From positions 25,074 to 89,073 of the forward strand of contig NZBA01000108.1 of assembly GCA_002686265.1 (NCBI GenBank): 64,000 bases of DNA. Reading direction: 5' to 3'. Shown in pieces: positions 1 to 8,998 of the stretch. The position numbers and the translations under genes were made by a program. The stretch's first letter is position 1; each line of letters starts with the position of its first letter. The DNA comes from Planctomycetota bacterium. Its GTDB lineage: Bacteria; Planctomycetota; UBA1135; GCA-002686595. The notes beneath the pieces were generated by a model that made no database searches, was not told where the DNA came from, and saw nothing but the letters and a program-made list of their open reading frames with translations.

Positions 1-481
1 GCAGGCCGTCACCGCCGATGCAACCGGCGCCGGCCAGGCCTCGATCGACAGCTTCACAACCGGCGGCGTCTGCGTACTCCATTCCCCCCGATCCTACGCT
101 CGGTCGGATGGGCGTGAGTGGAATCCACAACGACCAGGCGCGATCGGCGGGGCGCAGGAAGTTGAAGCTGTAGACGTCGAAGTGCCAGCGAACGCCGGGG
201 CCTCCCGGAGCCTGCACGAAGGCCGCCCCGTGGGTGAATACAGCCTGGGTGCCGCACAGCTCCTCCGCGGTGGCGCGGAAGCCAGGCGAGCCGCAGATTC
301 CCTCGACCGCCGGACAAGGAAGATCGACGTCATGGTGGCTGTCGAGGGGATTCCCGCGGCGCACGAGCCCTCCGCCGACGCATTTCATCATGGCCTCGAT
401 GGCCTGTTCGGTCACGAGGTCCCGCGGAACGACGGCGCCCTCGCGCTCGAACGTCTGCACCTGTTCGGGGGAAGAGAGCAT
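1..481 (-). CDS. PhyH-like Fe(II)/2-oxoglutarate dioxygenase, C-terminus beyond left edge
   Basis: The frame is open from an ATG at 481 to the window edge, giving about 160 N-terminal residues, so the gene is partial. The start is preceded by GAGGGA directly upstream. The segment W99-H100-F101-D102 followed by a YSFNFLRP stretch and a W-x-P-L-T-P-I run matches the HxD iron-binding region and following strand of phytanoyl-CoA dioxygenase (PhyH) family enzymes, which hydroxylate diverse small molecules using Fe(II), 2-oxoglutarate and O2. The distal His and the 2-oxoglutarate-binding Arg would lie beyond the edge. The substrate cannot be told. The gene is on the same strand as the large fusion gene downstream, across a 159 bp gap in which I see no gene. 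Confidence 0.7.
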   Translation of the reverse strand, partial: MLSSPEQVQTFEREGAVVPRDLVTEQAIEAMMKCVGGGLVRRGNPLDSHHDVDLPCPAVEGICGSPGFRATAEELCGTQAVFTHGAAFVQAPGGPGVRWHFDVYSFNFLRPADRAWSLWIPLTPIRPSVGSGGMEYADAAGCEAVDRGLAGAGCIGGDGL

Positions 482-640
482 TCCCTCACCCAGTAATCGG
501 GTTCCATCACAACTCCCCTCTCCTCCGGCATGTGGGCCTTCGTCGATGCGCCGGTGCAGGAATCACGCCGCGCGCTCGTCTCGGTACCCAGGCCGCGTCC
601 CAGGCCATCGCAACCCCCCAATCCCGCGAGGAGCCGGCCC

Positions 641-3600
641 CTAGCGCGCCTCGCCGACCTGAAGGACGGTCAGGTAGACGGTCTCCTCGAGCGGCGCGCC
701 ACCGGCGTCGAGCAACCGAAAACGCAACTCCATCTGGTCCACGGGGCGCAGATCGGCGAGTTCAATACGCACGGTGCGGCCGTCCGCCGTGGCACTCGCG
801 GCCAGAACGGGCACCGAGTCCTGCCCGTGCTCCCCGGGGCGCTCGAGCGAATAGAATGCCGATCCGTAGGAGCGCTCCCAGCGGTAGTTCCAACGCCGGA
901 CGGTGTAGCGCCCGCGCTCTTGGGCGGCGGCGCGGTCGACGGACGCGCTGAAGACGAGCTCGATGCAGCCCGCGCCCACTCCCGCCTCCACCAGGACCGT
1001 GTTCGACTCACCGGTGAAACGCACACGCTGTAGGCAGCCGTCGGCGCCACCCGACGGCCCCTGCCAGCCAGACAACCCCACCGCGTAGACCTGGCCATCG
1101 GCGGGATTCACGCGCGCCCGCTGGATCCCCGCCGCGAACTGGAACGGCAGAGCCCACCCGGCGCCCTGAGCGATCCCGCCTCGCTCGCGGATCCACAGGC
1201 GAACCATGCGTCCCTTGCCGAAGCTGGTGTGCACGTAGCCGCCGGCCAGCGGTCCCCAGCGAGCATCGTCCACGAAGAGCTGACCGCCGCTCGAAGAGTC
1301 GAACTCCTGGGGCATCCAGAGCACGGGCGGATCGAAATCGTCGCGCGTCTTCTCTCCGGGGGCGTCGGTGTCGATGGACTTGAACACACCGTAGAAGCCG
1401 CCCGGACGAGTGAGACTGATCTTGCTCGCGGGCACCCAGTTGCCCTGGTTGTCGCTCACCAGCGGCCTGCCGTCGGGAGTCATGCCCATCCCGTTCGGTG
1501 TGCGCAAGCCGGTGCAGAAGACCTCGTGCGAGCGGCCATCGGGAGCGACTTTCAGGATTGCCCCGGGTAGAGCGTAGTCGGTGTACTGACCGGACTTGGC
1601 GTAGTAGAGATTCCCCTCGCCATCGGATTGCAGGTCGAAGTTGAAGGCGTGGAAGCTCGCGCTCACATCGGGGTCGGCGAAGAAATTCTCGTAGTAGTCC
1701 GCCTCTCCGTTGCCGTCCGAATCGTGCAAGCGGACGATTCGATCGCGGCAGGTGACCAGGATCTTCCCGTCGATGATGCGCAGGCCCATGGGCTCGAACA
1801 ACCCGGCGGCGTAGCGCTTCCAGCGCAGCTCCTCCAGGGCCTCGTCGATCCCCGAGACGATCCAAACATCACCCCCGTAGGTAGACACGACGGCGCGGCC
1901 GTCCGGGAAGAAGTCGAGGGCGCTCGTGCGCAACCAGGCGTTCCAGGGGTTCGCGGCGGGCAGGACCAGAGTGTCGAGCGCGTAGGGCTGTTGCGCGCCG
2001 AGTTCGCCGCGCGTGACGAGCTCCTCCGGCCAAAGCACGGGCCCGCCACCGAGCAGCTCGGTGGGCGGCGGAGGGAGCGGGCGTTCCGCGGTGTTGTCCA
2101 ACAAGCGCGTGAAGCCTGCAACGCTCTCGAGGGACAGGCCACCCGCGCGCAGGATCCACATCTGTGTCTCGCCGTCGGAGGGCGGGATCTCGAGCGCCGC
2201 TCGCCGTCCGTCCTCGAACCAGCGCAGGCGGGCCTTACCGCGAAAAGCCAGAGCGGCGCGCCCCTCGCCAGTACCGACGAAGGCCGTCGTCCAGGCACCC
2301 GCTCCCGGTCCCTCCCACCAACCGATCAGGCTGGGGCCCTCGCCCTCCGACGGGGCGCGCACACACCCCAACAAGAGCGGGTGCTCACCCGGTCCGACCG
2401 TCAGACGGTGAGTCACGACCGACAGCCCCGATGCGCGGTCCACCCCTGGCAGCTCCAGCACCTCGCGGCCCTCGATCGCGTAGGAGAGCACCAGCTGATC
2501 GCCGTGGACGAAGCGCCCGTGATAGTCGAGCCATTCTCGCGGCAGGGGGCCGCGCGGCGTCCGGCGTTCGACCGGCCAGGCGAGGGCGCCCTCGAAGCCC
2601 CAGCCCCAGCCGTCGAGGCCCGCGAGCATCAGGCCGTCGGGGCTGCCGATGGCCTCGCCGCGCTGGCGGTAGTGCTGCGTCCCGCCGAGCTCCACGAAAC
2701 CGCCGGTCCACGCACCGGGGGAGCGCATGGTCTGCAGGTCGTAGCCGAGAGTGGTCGCATCGTCGAGCCGAACCGCCAGGCCGGCACCGATCTCCCGGCC
2801 GAGTTGCACGCCGAGAGCCGGGCCGAAGTCGCGGAAGACGAGCCCCTCACCGCCCGAAGCGACGCGCTTCGGCTTCCCTTTCTGAAGGCCGTTCAGCCAG
2901 GTGTCGTCGATCTCGAAGTACTGCCCGGGGTTCCGCTCGCGCAGGAACTCCTCGCGCAGGAAGTGGATCACATCGTAGCGCTGCTGCGGGCTCAGCCAGC
3001 CGTTGCCGGGCATCTCGCGGTAGCCGTCCGTGATCGTCCGAAAGAGACTCGCGGGGTCGCTGCCGTTCTCGAGTCGGCCTAAGGCGAAGGGGCGCGCCAT
3101 GGGGTTCGTCGGCCGCGCGCCATCCTCGCCGTGGCAGAGCACGCACAGGCCGCCGTAGATCTGCTTCCCGCGCTCGAAGCTCTCGGGGCCCCAGGCAGCG
3201 ATCAATCCGGCGTGGTCGACGGCACCCAGGGGCGCGACCCAGACGTTGGCGAAGCGCAGACCCTCCACATCGGCCCGCAGACGAACGGGCGCGTGCAGGA
3301 GCGCGACATCTTCGAGATCGGGCGACGATTGCCACTCGAAGGTCGCGGAGACGGCAGGCTCAATGCCGCCTGAGACGGAGCGCGCATCCTCAACGGAGAG
3401 CTCGTGCGGGAAGAAGCGCGCGTCGGAGACCTCCCCGGCGAGGATGCCGCCGAAGTTCGTGCTGGCCGCGCCGACCTTGAACACGAAGGACGGATCATCG
3501 TCCGCCCGAAATCCGTCGCGCCGCCCCTCCAGGGCTCCGTCCACGAGTAGGCGCGCCGAGCCTCCCCCGGAGGTCAAGACGGCCGTGTGCCACTTCCCGT

Positions 3601-4453
3601 CGTTCCAGGCGCGCTCGCTGGTGAGGGCCGCGATCCAGCCGATGTCGTAGACGAGCCGGCCGTCGCGCAGAAACAGCGCCTTGGCGTCGGGCACCCACTC
3701 GCCTTCGGGCGGACATTTGGCGACGAGCGTTCCGCCCGCCAGGGAGCGAAAGCGAACCGCGAGGGTAAAGGGCGCGCCGAGGTCGATCGCCCGCGACTGT
3801 TCGCCGGCCTCGCTCGAGAAGCGCGCGGCGCTCGCGCCTCGGGCCCCGGGGATCGGCGGCGACAGACCTCCCGGCGTGGACGCGCCCAGCTCGACGTCGT
3901 CTTGGACCAGCACGTCGTTCAGCCAGACCGAGACGCGCGGATGCTCGCCGGGAGCGAGGTGAACGGTCGCGTCCAGGCTCTGCCAGACCCCCGCGGGCCC
4001 GGCGGCGTCACGCAGCGGTGGGGCGAGGTCACAGAGGGCGCCCGCGGAGCGCGCGCCGGTGTCGTCGTCGAGCGCGTCGGAGAGCCTCACCTCGTAGCGC
4101 CCGGCGAGGAACACTCCGCCGACACCGCTTCTGATCTCGGTGGCCGCCGCGGGTTGGAGGAAGTCCAGGTGCAGGTGGTAGTCGGTGAAGGACTCTCCGC
4201 TGACGAGGTCTGCCGCTCCCGGCTCCGCGACGAGGACCCCGTCATCCACGCGCCAGCCGACCGGTGCACCGCCAATGCCCGACGGCGCGCCGGCGGGATC
4301 CCAACGCCGCCAGGCGGTGGTGCCCGCGCCGTCGAGGAGCACCCGCGCCCCCTCAGGCGCGGACAGGGGCGGCGGATCGTTCCCGATCAGCCCAGACGAG
4401 AGACCGGGCGCGAGGTGGGGCGCGACGAGAAGACAGGTGAGGAGCGACGGCAT
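641..4453 (-). CDS. Secreted DUF1080-LamG-cytochrome c-beta-propeller fusion protein
   Basis: Very large exported protein (about 1270 aa). I chose the ATG at 4453 because it begins a signal peptide (MPSLLTCLLVAPHLAPG); an upstream in-frame start at 4498 would add 15 charged residues. Order of parts: a DUF1080 (3-keto-disaccharide hydrolase-like, concanavalin fold) region at about residues 30-190; a LamG-like region at about 200-355; a single class I cytochrome c with heme motif CVLCH near residue 435-440; a long middle region like the DUF6797 domain of planctomycetes; and an NHL/sorbosone-dehydrogenase-like propeller (about 830-1180) containing an EF-hand-like DSDGNGEADYYE loop; then a beta-sandwich tail. 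The architecture suggests periplasmic binding or oxidation of a carbohydrate with electron delivery to a cytochrome. It lies 64 bp after the radical SAM gene on the same strand, but is probably not part of nitrate respiration. Confidence 0.8.
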   Translation of the reverse strand: MPSLLTCLLVAPHLAPGLSSGLIGNDPPPLSAPEGARVLLDGAGTTAWRRWDPAGAPSGIGGAPVGWRVDDGVLVAEPGAADLVSGESFTDYHLHLDFLQPAAATEIRSGVGGVFLAGRYEVRLSDALDDDTGARSAGALCDLAPPLRDAAGPAGVWQSLDATVHLAPGEHPRVSVWLNDVLVQDDVELGASTPGGLSPPIPGARGASAARFSSEAGEQSRAIDLGAPFTLAVRFRSLAGGTLVAKCPPEGEWVPDAKALFLRDGRLVYDIGWIAALTSERAWNDGKWHTAVLTSGGGSARLLVDGALEGRRDGFRADDDPSFVFKVGAASTNFGGILAGEVSDARFFPHELSVEDARSVSGGIEPAVSATFEWQSSPDLEDVALLHAPVRLRADVEGLRFANVWVAPLGAVDHAGLIAAWGPESFERGKQIYGGLCVLCHGEDGARPTNPMARPFALGRLENGSDPASLFRTITDGYREMPGNGWLSPQQRYDVIHFLREEFLRERNPGQYFEIDDTWLNGLQKGKPKRVASGGEGLVFRDFGPALGVQLGREIGAGLAVRLDDATTLGYDLQTMRSPGAWTGGFVELGGTQHYRQRGEAIGSPDGLMLAGLDGWGWGFEGALAWPVERRTPRGPLPREWLDYHGRFVHGDQLVLSYAIEGREVLELPGVDRASGLSVVTHRLTVGPGEHPLLLGCVRAPSEGEGPSLIGWWEGPGAGAWTTAFVGTGEGRAALAFRGKARLRWFEDGRRAALEIPPSDGETQMWILRAGGLSLESVAGFTRLLDNTAERPLPPPPTELLGGGPVLWPEELVTRGELGAQQPYALDTLVLPAANPWNAWLRTSALDFFPDGRAVVSTYGGDVWIVSGIDEALEELRWKRYAAGLFEPMGLRIIDGKILVTCRDRIVRLHDSDGNGEADYYENFFADPDVSASFHAFNFDLQSDGEGNLYYAKSGQYTDYALPGAILKVAPDGRSHEVFCTGLRTPNGMGMTPDGRPLVSDNQGNWVPASKISLTRPGGFYGVFKSIDTDAPGEKTRDDFDPPVLWMPQEFDSSSGGQLFVDDARWGPLAGGYVHTSFGKGRMVRLWIRERGGIAQGAGWALPFQFAAGIQRARVNPADGQVYAVGLSGWQGPSGGADGCLQRVRFTGESNTVLVEAGVGAGCIELVFSASVDRAAAQERGRYTVRRWNYRWERSYGSAFYSLERPGEHGQDSVPVLAASATADGRTVRIELADLRPVDQMELRFRLLDAGGAPLEETVYLTVLQVGEAR

Positions 4454-4517
4454 CCGGTGGCGCCCCACCTTACCGCCAAACGGCCATTCGCTCCCCACTC
4501 GGAAGCGTGCGGGCCGC

Positions 4518-5351
4518 TCAGCGCGGGGACTCCGGGGCGGATCCGGTGTCCGCCCGGGCCCAAGCCTCGCTACCGGAGCGCAGCACGCCGCCCTCGCTCC
4601 AGAAGAACTCGACCGTCCGCGAGTGGTACATGTCCGCGCGCCGAAACACGCGGAATCCCAGCCCGCGCTCCGTCACCCGCTCACACGCCGCGAGGTACTC
4701 GCGCTCGGGGATCGCCAGCGAGTCCGCGTTGGATGCGCCGCCGCGACCGAGCGGGAGGAATCGGTACAGGTGCCACGCGTGGATGTTCCCGGCGTGGGCG
4801 TGGTATTCCTCGAGGAAGCGAGCGAGATCCTCGACGCCCGCAGCGTTGACCGCCGTCACCACCGTCGAGAGGGTCACCGACTTGCCGACGCGCCGCAGGG
4901 CCTCCAGACGCCGCAGGATCAGGGCGTGATGGCCCGCCGGTCGGTAGCGCATGCGCCCGTGGACCTCTGGGTCCGCGGACTCGAGCGGGAGCACCCAGCG
5001 ATCGATGCAGTCGAGCTCCTCGAAGCCGTGCGGGAGACGGATCGCATTCGTTCCGACCTGAACGCAGAAGCCGCGCGACTTGGCCTCTCCCGCCAGGCGA
5101 AGGAGGTCTCCCGGCCAGACGAGAGGCTCGCCCCCTCCGAGCACGATGCTCCGCACGCCGCGGGCCGTGAGCTCCTCGAGCAGGTCGAGGGCCTGGTCGA
5201 AGCGGATGGCGTCGAAGCCGTCTTCGGTGACGCAGAAGGAGCACGCCATGTTGCAGGCCGGCTGCAGCATGAGGACGGCCACTGAGAGCGGCCGCTCCGC
5301 GGATCGGGCGGGATCGACGAGATCCTCTAGCCCCCCGGCCTCCGCGCTCAC
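4518..5351 (-). CDS. Radical SAM protein coupled to the alternative complex III operon
   Basis: The protein has 277 aa. Near residue 33 is the [4Fe-4S]-SAM motif C-N-M-A-C-S-F-C (CX3CX2C), followed by the GGGEPL segment that contacts SAM, so it should generate a 5'-deoxyadenosyl radical. No SPASM-type cysteine cluster is seen at the C-terminus, so a peptide maturase of the SPASM class is unlikely; the general fold resembles MoaA/NirJ-like proteins without their extra clusters. The GTG start at 5351 overlaps the actF stop (GTGA), which indicates translational coupling and makes it the last gene of the nar-act operon. A role in cofactor or complex maturation is inferred from position only. The substrate is unknown. 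Confidence 0.8.
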   Translation of the reverse strand: MSAEAGGLEDLVDPARSAERPLSVAVLMLQPACNMACSFCVTEDGFDAIRFDQALDLLEELTARGVRSIVLGGGEPLVWPGDLLRLAGEAKSRGFCVQVGTNAIRLPHGFEELDCIDRWVLPLESADPEVHGRMRYRPAGHHALILRRLEALRRVGKSVTLSTVVTAVNAAGVEDLARFLEEYHAHAGNIHAWHLYRFLPLGRGGASNADSLAIPEREYLAACERVTERGLGFRVFRRADMYHSRTVEFFWSEGGVLRSGSEAWARADTGSAPESPR

Positions 5352-6514
5352 GGAGCCGCGGGTGACTCGCTCGGCACGAGAGGCGCCCGACCCAACGCGC
5401 GCAGGAGGATCCAGCCGAACAGGGCCAGGGCGCCGACGAGCGGGCCGAGCTCCCAGAGGCCTAGGCGAACATCGCTCCCCAGAATCGGGGGCGCGATCAT
5501 CACGAACAAGTCGAGAGCGTGGCCGACGAGTATCAAGACCGCGACGCGTGTCAGGATCACGCTCGAGCGCCTCCAGGGGCGCGGCATGAGTACCAGGAAG
5601 GGCACGGCGAAGTTCACGGTCAGGTTGACCGGCAGCAGGGTGCCCCAGTCACCTTGCCTGCGGAGCAGGTAGTACCCGGTTTCCTCGGGGATGTCGGTGT
5701 ACCAGATGATCATGTACTCGCAGTACCAGATGTACGCCCAGAAGAGTGCGAGCGAGAGCAGGATCTTGCCGAGATCGTCCATGCGCTCGGCGGTCACCAC
5801 CGCCCGCATCGGGCCGCGCCTGCGCAGGACGGTGAGAACGAGCGTGCACAACGCCATCCCCGCGCACCCGAAGCCCGAGAGTATGCGGAGGGCAAACATC
5901 GTGCTGAACCAGTGCGGATCGAGGGACTGCACCCAGTCGATGCTCGCCAGGGAGAGGGTGACCGAGAGCACGGCCATGAACAAAGCCGAGATGGCGATGC
6001 TCCTGCGGCGCCCCTGGGGTTGTGGCGTGCGACTCGTGGACAGGCCCACGACCTTGCGCCCGACCCAGATCCAGATGACGAAGTAGATGATCAGCCGGAC
6101 GGAGAATCCACCCACGTTGAGGTACGCGGCCTTGTGGCTGAGCAGGAGGTCTTCTTCGACGACTTGGGCGTGCGACCACTCGTAGAGCTCGTGCGTCCCG
6201 ACAATGAGCCCCAAGCCGAGAACGAAGGCGACGGGCAGGGCGGCGCTCATCGCCTCGGGGATGCGCCGCAGCGGTCGGGCCCAGGAGGCTCCACAGAGGT
6301 AGACGATCGAGAGGAAGAGCGGACCGGCAAGCGCCAGGCCGACGAAGTAGATGAAGCCCATCAGGTAGCCGCCCCAGGCCCGCTCGGGCTGGAGCATGAC
6401 GCCCACGAGGAAGAGGCTGGCGCCCAGGCCCGCTGTCGTGAGCAGGCCGTTCGACAGCTCCCGCGATGCCCGCCAGGGCCCCGGAGTGAGAGTCGTTTCA
6501 CGCACTTCGTTCAT
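5348..6514 (-). CDS. actF: Alternative complex III membrane subunit ActF (NrfD-like)
   Basis: 388-aa integral membrane protein with about ten hydrophobic helices, matching ActF, the second NrfD/PsrC-like quinol-interacting subunit of alternative complex III. ACIII oxidises quinol and reduces periplasmic or membrane cytochrome c, replacing cytochrome bc1. Helix-rich segments with internal His and Glu pairs (for example GTHELYEW near residue 107) and the WYTDIPEETGYYL segment near 280 are typical of the ActC/ActF family. The ATG at 6514 overlaps the actE stop by ATGA. ActF lacks the longer N-terminus of ActC. Identification rests on the sequence and on the complete actABCDEF order. Confidence 0.88.
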   Translation of the reverse strand: MNEVRETTLTPGPWRASRELSNGLLTTAGLGASLFLVGVMLQPERAWGGYLMGFIYFVGLALAGPLFLSIVYLCGASWARPLRRIPEAMSAALPVAFVLGLGLIVGTHELYEWSHAQVVEEDLLLSHKAAYLNVGGFSVRLIIYFVIWIWVGRKVVGLSTSRTPQPQGRRRSIAISALFMAVLSVTLSLASIDWVQSLDPHWFSTMFALRILSGFGCAGMALCTLVLTVLRRRGPMRAVVTAERMDDLGKILLSLALFWAYIWYCEYMIIWYTDIPEETGYYLLRRQGDWGTLLPVNLTVNFAVPFLVLMPRPWRRSSVILTRVAVLILVGHALDLFVMIAPPILGSDVRLGLWELGPLVGALALFGWILLRALGRAPLVPSESPAAP

Positions 6515-7086
6515 CGCGCCGGCTCCTGCAGGGAGCGGATGTAGCGGATCACCTTCCAGCGGTCGTCGGGGACGATCTGCGCGGCGTGGGAGCCCATGTT
6601 CCCCTGTCCCATCGTCACGATGTGAAACATCTCGCCGTCGGCGATCGCCAGGGCGCGCGCCCCCGAGAGGGACGGCGGCGGGAGCATCCCGCGCTCGACG
6701 ACCGGCCCCCTTCCCCCACCGTCGTGGCCGTGGCAGACCGCACAGAACCTGCCGAACAGCTCCCCGCCGCGCTCGAGCACGTCGCCGTCATCGGCGTAGG
6801 GGTTGCTCAGCTCCTTGCCGGCCCGCGCGGCTTCCTCTTGCCCCGCGGCGAAGTGGAAGGGCATCCGCCCGCGCACGACGACACCCTCGACGATCGCCTG
6901 CTGGGTCATGCCGGCGGGGAGACCGTCGCTCGCACCGAGGCTCTCGGCGGCTTTCGAGTACACCATCTCCGTGAGCAGCTCGAAGTTCCGCTCGCGAGGG
7001 TTCGGCAGCAGCAGGCTCTCGAGAATCAAGAGGAGCGCGATGGCCGGAAGGAAGAAGACGAGCAGCGTTCTTCGTGACGGGTTCAT
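6511..7086 (-). CDS. actE: Alternative complex III monoheme cytochrome c ActE
   Basis: 191-aa protein beginning with an uncleaved-looking or lipidless signal anchor (RRTLLVFFLPAIALLLIL) followed by one class I cytochrome c domain with heme motif CAVCH near residue 114 and a distal Met segment with GQGNMGSH near 160. This is the ActE subunit, which passes electrons from the ActA pentaheme part of the complex to an acceptor cytochrome. The start at 7086 overlaps the actD stop (ATGA). Much longer upstream extensions of this frame run through actD and are not credible. Confidence 0.88.
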   Translation of the reverse strand: MNPSRRTLLVFFLPAIALLLILESLLLPNPRERNFELLTEMVYSKAAESLGASDGLPAGMTQQAIVEGVVVRGRMPFHFAAGQEEAARAGKELSNPYADDGDVLERGGELFGRFCAVCHGHDGGGRGPVVERGMLPPPSLSGARALAIADGEMFHIVTMGQGNMGSHAAQIVPDDRWKVIRYIRSLQEPAR

Positions 7087-7601
7087 TCTCCACCTTCCTG
7101 CCAAACGTCGATCGCTCCATGCCGCCGCAGGAGCTCCGGCAGCTCCGCGCTGGACATGTCGGTGTTCCTTCGGGCGATCACGAGGGCAAACCGGTCGTCG
7201 GTGACACCCTCCAGCGCGCGTCCGCGCTTGCCCGGCCAGAGGCGGCTGCGGACGAACAACATCAGGGCCGTGGACAGGCCTCCGAAGAGGACCGTGAGCT
7301 CGAATCCGACGGGCATGAAGGCCGGGAGCGAATCGAAGGGCTTGCCTCCGACGTTCAGCGGCCAGTCCGTCGCCGACGACCAGTACTGGAACCACAATCC
7401 CAGGGCCAAGCCCGCCAGGCCGCCGAAGAAGCACACCATCGTCAGGCGCGAGCGGCGGATCCCCATCAGCTCGTCGATCCCGTGGATCGGGTAGGGCGAG
7501 TAGGCGTCGACCACGACCAGGCCACGGATTCGGCTCTCTCCGATGGCCGCCAGGAGCTGCTCCTCGCGCTCGAACAGGCCCACCTGGGTGAAGCGCTTCA
7601 T
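7083..7601 (-). CDS. actD: Alternative complex III subunit ActD (DUF3341)
   Basis: 172-aa protein of the DUF3341/ActD family. Residues 1-55 form a soluble domain with the characteristic DAYSPYPIHGIDE stretch, followed by two transmembrane helices (about 55-75 and 95-115) and a short polar tail. ActD is a small membrane-bound structural subunit of alternative complex III without cofactors. The ATG at 7601 overlaps the actC stop by ATGA, and its own stop overlaps the actE start in the same way. A longer in-frame upstream extension would lie entirely inside actC and is rejected. Confidence 0.9.
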   Translation of the reverse strand: MKRFTQVGLFEREEQLLAAIGESRIRGLVVVDAYSPYPIHGIDELMGIRRSRLTMVCFFGGLAGLALGLWFQYWSSATDWPLNVGGKPFDSLPAFMPVGFELTVLFGGLSTALMLFVRSRLWPGKRGRALEGVTDDRFALVIARRNTDMSSAELPELLRRHGAIDVWQEGGE

Positions 7602-8998
7602 GCCACCCCCCTCTCCTTCGTCTCCTCGACCTCCTCCGTGGCGTGGTGTCCGCCACTGAGAACCGTCTTGATCTCGAAGATGCTGATCATCGGCAGGAAG
7701 CGGCAGAACAGTAGGAACAGGGTGAAGAAGAGGCCGAAGCCTCCGATCAGGGCTCCGAACTCGATTGAGGTCGGCACGTAGTCCGACCAGGCCGACGGCA
7801 GGTAGTCGCGCTGCAGGGATCCCGCGATGATCACGAAGCGCTCGAACCACATCCCGATGTTCACCATGATCGTGATCGTGAAGACCATGCCGAGCGAACT
7901 GCGCACGCGCCGGCTCCACAAGAACTGCGGCGCCACGACGTTGCACAGGACCATCACGGCGTAGGCCCACCCCATCGGGCCGCGGATGCGGTTGGAGAAA
8001 GCGAACTGCTCGTACTCACTGCCCGAGTACCAGGCTGTGAACAGCTCCGTCGCGTACGCCAAACCCACGATCGATCCCGTGAAGACGATGACCTTGCACA
8101 TCGCTGTGATGTGAACGGTCGTGATGTAGTCCTCGAAGTTCATCACCTTGCGGGCGATGAGCATCAGCATCAGCACCATCGCGAAACCCGAGAACACGGC
8201 CCCGATGACGAAGTAGGGCGGGAGCACGGTCGTGTGCCAGCCCGGAACGACGGAGGTCGCGAAGTCGGTGCTGACGACGCTGTGCACCGAGACGACGAGC
8301 GGCGTGGCGAGGCTCGCCAGTAGAACGCAGGCCATCTCGTAGCGCGACCAGGTGCGCGCCGACCCGTCCCAGCCCAGGCTCAGCAGGCCGGTGATCTTCT
8401 TGCGCAGGCCCCGGGAGCGATCCCGGAGGGTCGCCAGGTCGGGGATCAGGCCCACGTACCAGAAGACCAGGGAAATCGTGAAGTAGGTGCCGATCGCGAA
8501 CACGTCCCACAGGAGGGCCGAGCGCCAGTTCACCCACAGCGGGCCGCGGAAGTTCGGGTAGGGGAAGACCCAGAAGGCCAACCAGGGACGGCCCATGTGG
8601 ATCACCGGGAACAGGCCCGCGCACATGACGGCGAAGATCGTCATCGCCTCCGCCGAACGGTTGATCGAGGTGCGCCACTTCTGACGGAACAGGAGCAGCA
8701 CGGCGGAGATCAGCGTGCCGGCGTGGCCGATCCCGACCCAGAAGACGAAATTGGTGATATCGAAGCCCCACCCGACGGTGCGGTTCAGCCCCCAGGTGCC
8801 GATCCCGGTGGCGATCTGATACCAGACGGAAACCACGCCGATCGCCAGCAGGGTCAGAGCGCCGGCGAACGCCAGCCACCACATCCGGGTCGGGCGACGC
8901 TCCAGCGGCCCGCAGACGTCACGGGTCACGTCGGTGGGAGTCTTGTTCCCGCCGATCAAGGCCGGCGGACGGTGGGCGGTTTGGAGCTCAGTGTGCAC
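7598..8998 (-). CDS. actC: Alternative complex III quinol-binding membrane subunit ActC
   Basis: 466-aa NrfD/PsrC-like membrane protein with about ten helices, the ActC subunit that binds quinol on the periplasmic side of alternative complex III. Recognisable segments are GWGFDITNFVFWVGIGHAGT near residue 75 and the NIGMWFERFVI segment near 390. I prefer a GTG start at 8998, which follows a strong GGAGGAGG ribosome-binding site by about 7 nt and overlaps the actB stop by 11 bp; an ATG at 9031 is possible but would place more of the gene inside actB. Confidence 0.9.
   Translation of the reverse strand: MHTELQTAHRPPALIGGNKTPTDVTRDVCGPLERRPTRMWWLAFAGALTLLAIGVVSVWYQIATGIGTWGLNRTVGWGFDITNFVFWVGIGHAGTLISAVLLLFRQKWRTSINRSAEAMTIFAVMCAGLFPVIHMGRPWLAFWVFPYPNFRGPLWVNWRSALLWDVFAIGTYFTISLVFWYVGLIPDLATLRDRSRGLRKKITGLLSLGWDGSARTWSRYEMACVLLASLATPLVVSVHSVVSTDFATSVVPGWHTTVLPPYFVIGAVFSGFAMVLMLMLIARKVMNFEDYITTVHITAMCKVIVFTGSIVGLAYATELFTAWYSGSEYEQFAFSNRIRGPMGWAYAVMVLCNVVAPQFLWSRRVRSSLGMVFTITIMVNIGMWFERFVIIAGSLQRDYLPSAWSDYVPTSIEFGALIGGFGLFFTLFLLFCRFLPMISIFEIKTVLSGGHHATEEVEETKERGVA

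Noticed and set aside
4518..5351. Radical SAM protein as NirJ (heme d1) or viperin
   Set aside because: No SPASM cysteine cluster and no nirS/heme d1 genes nearby; the viperin motif is not seen. The specific function is left open.
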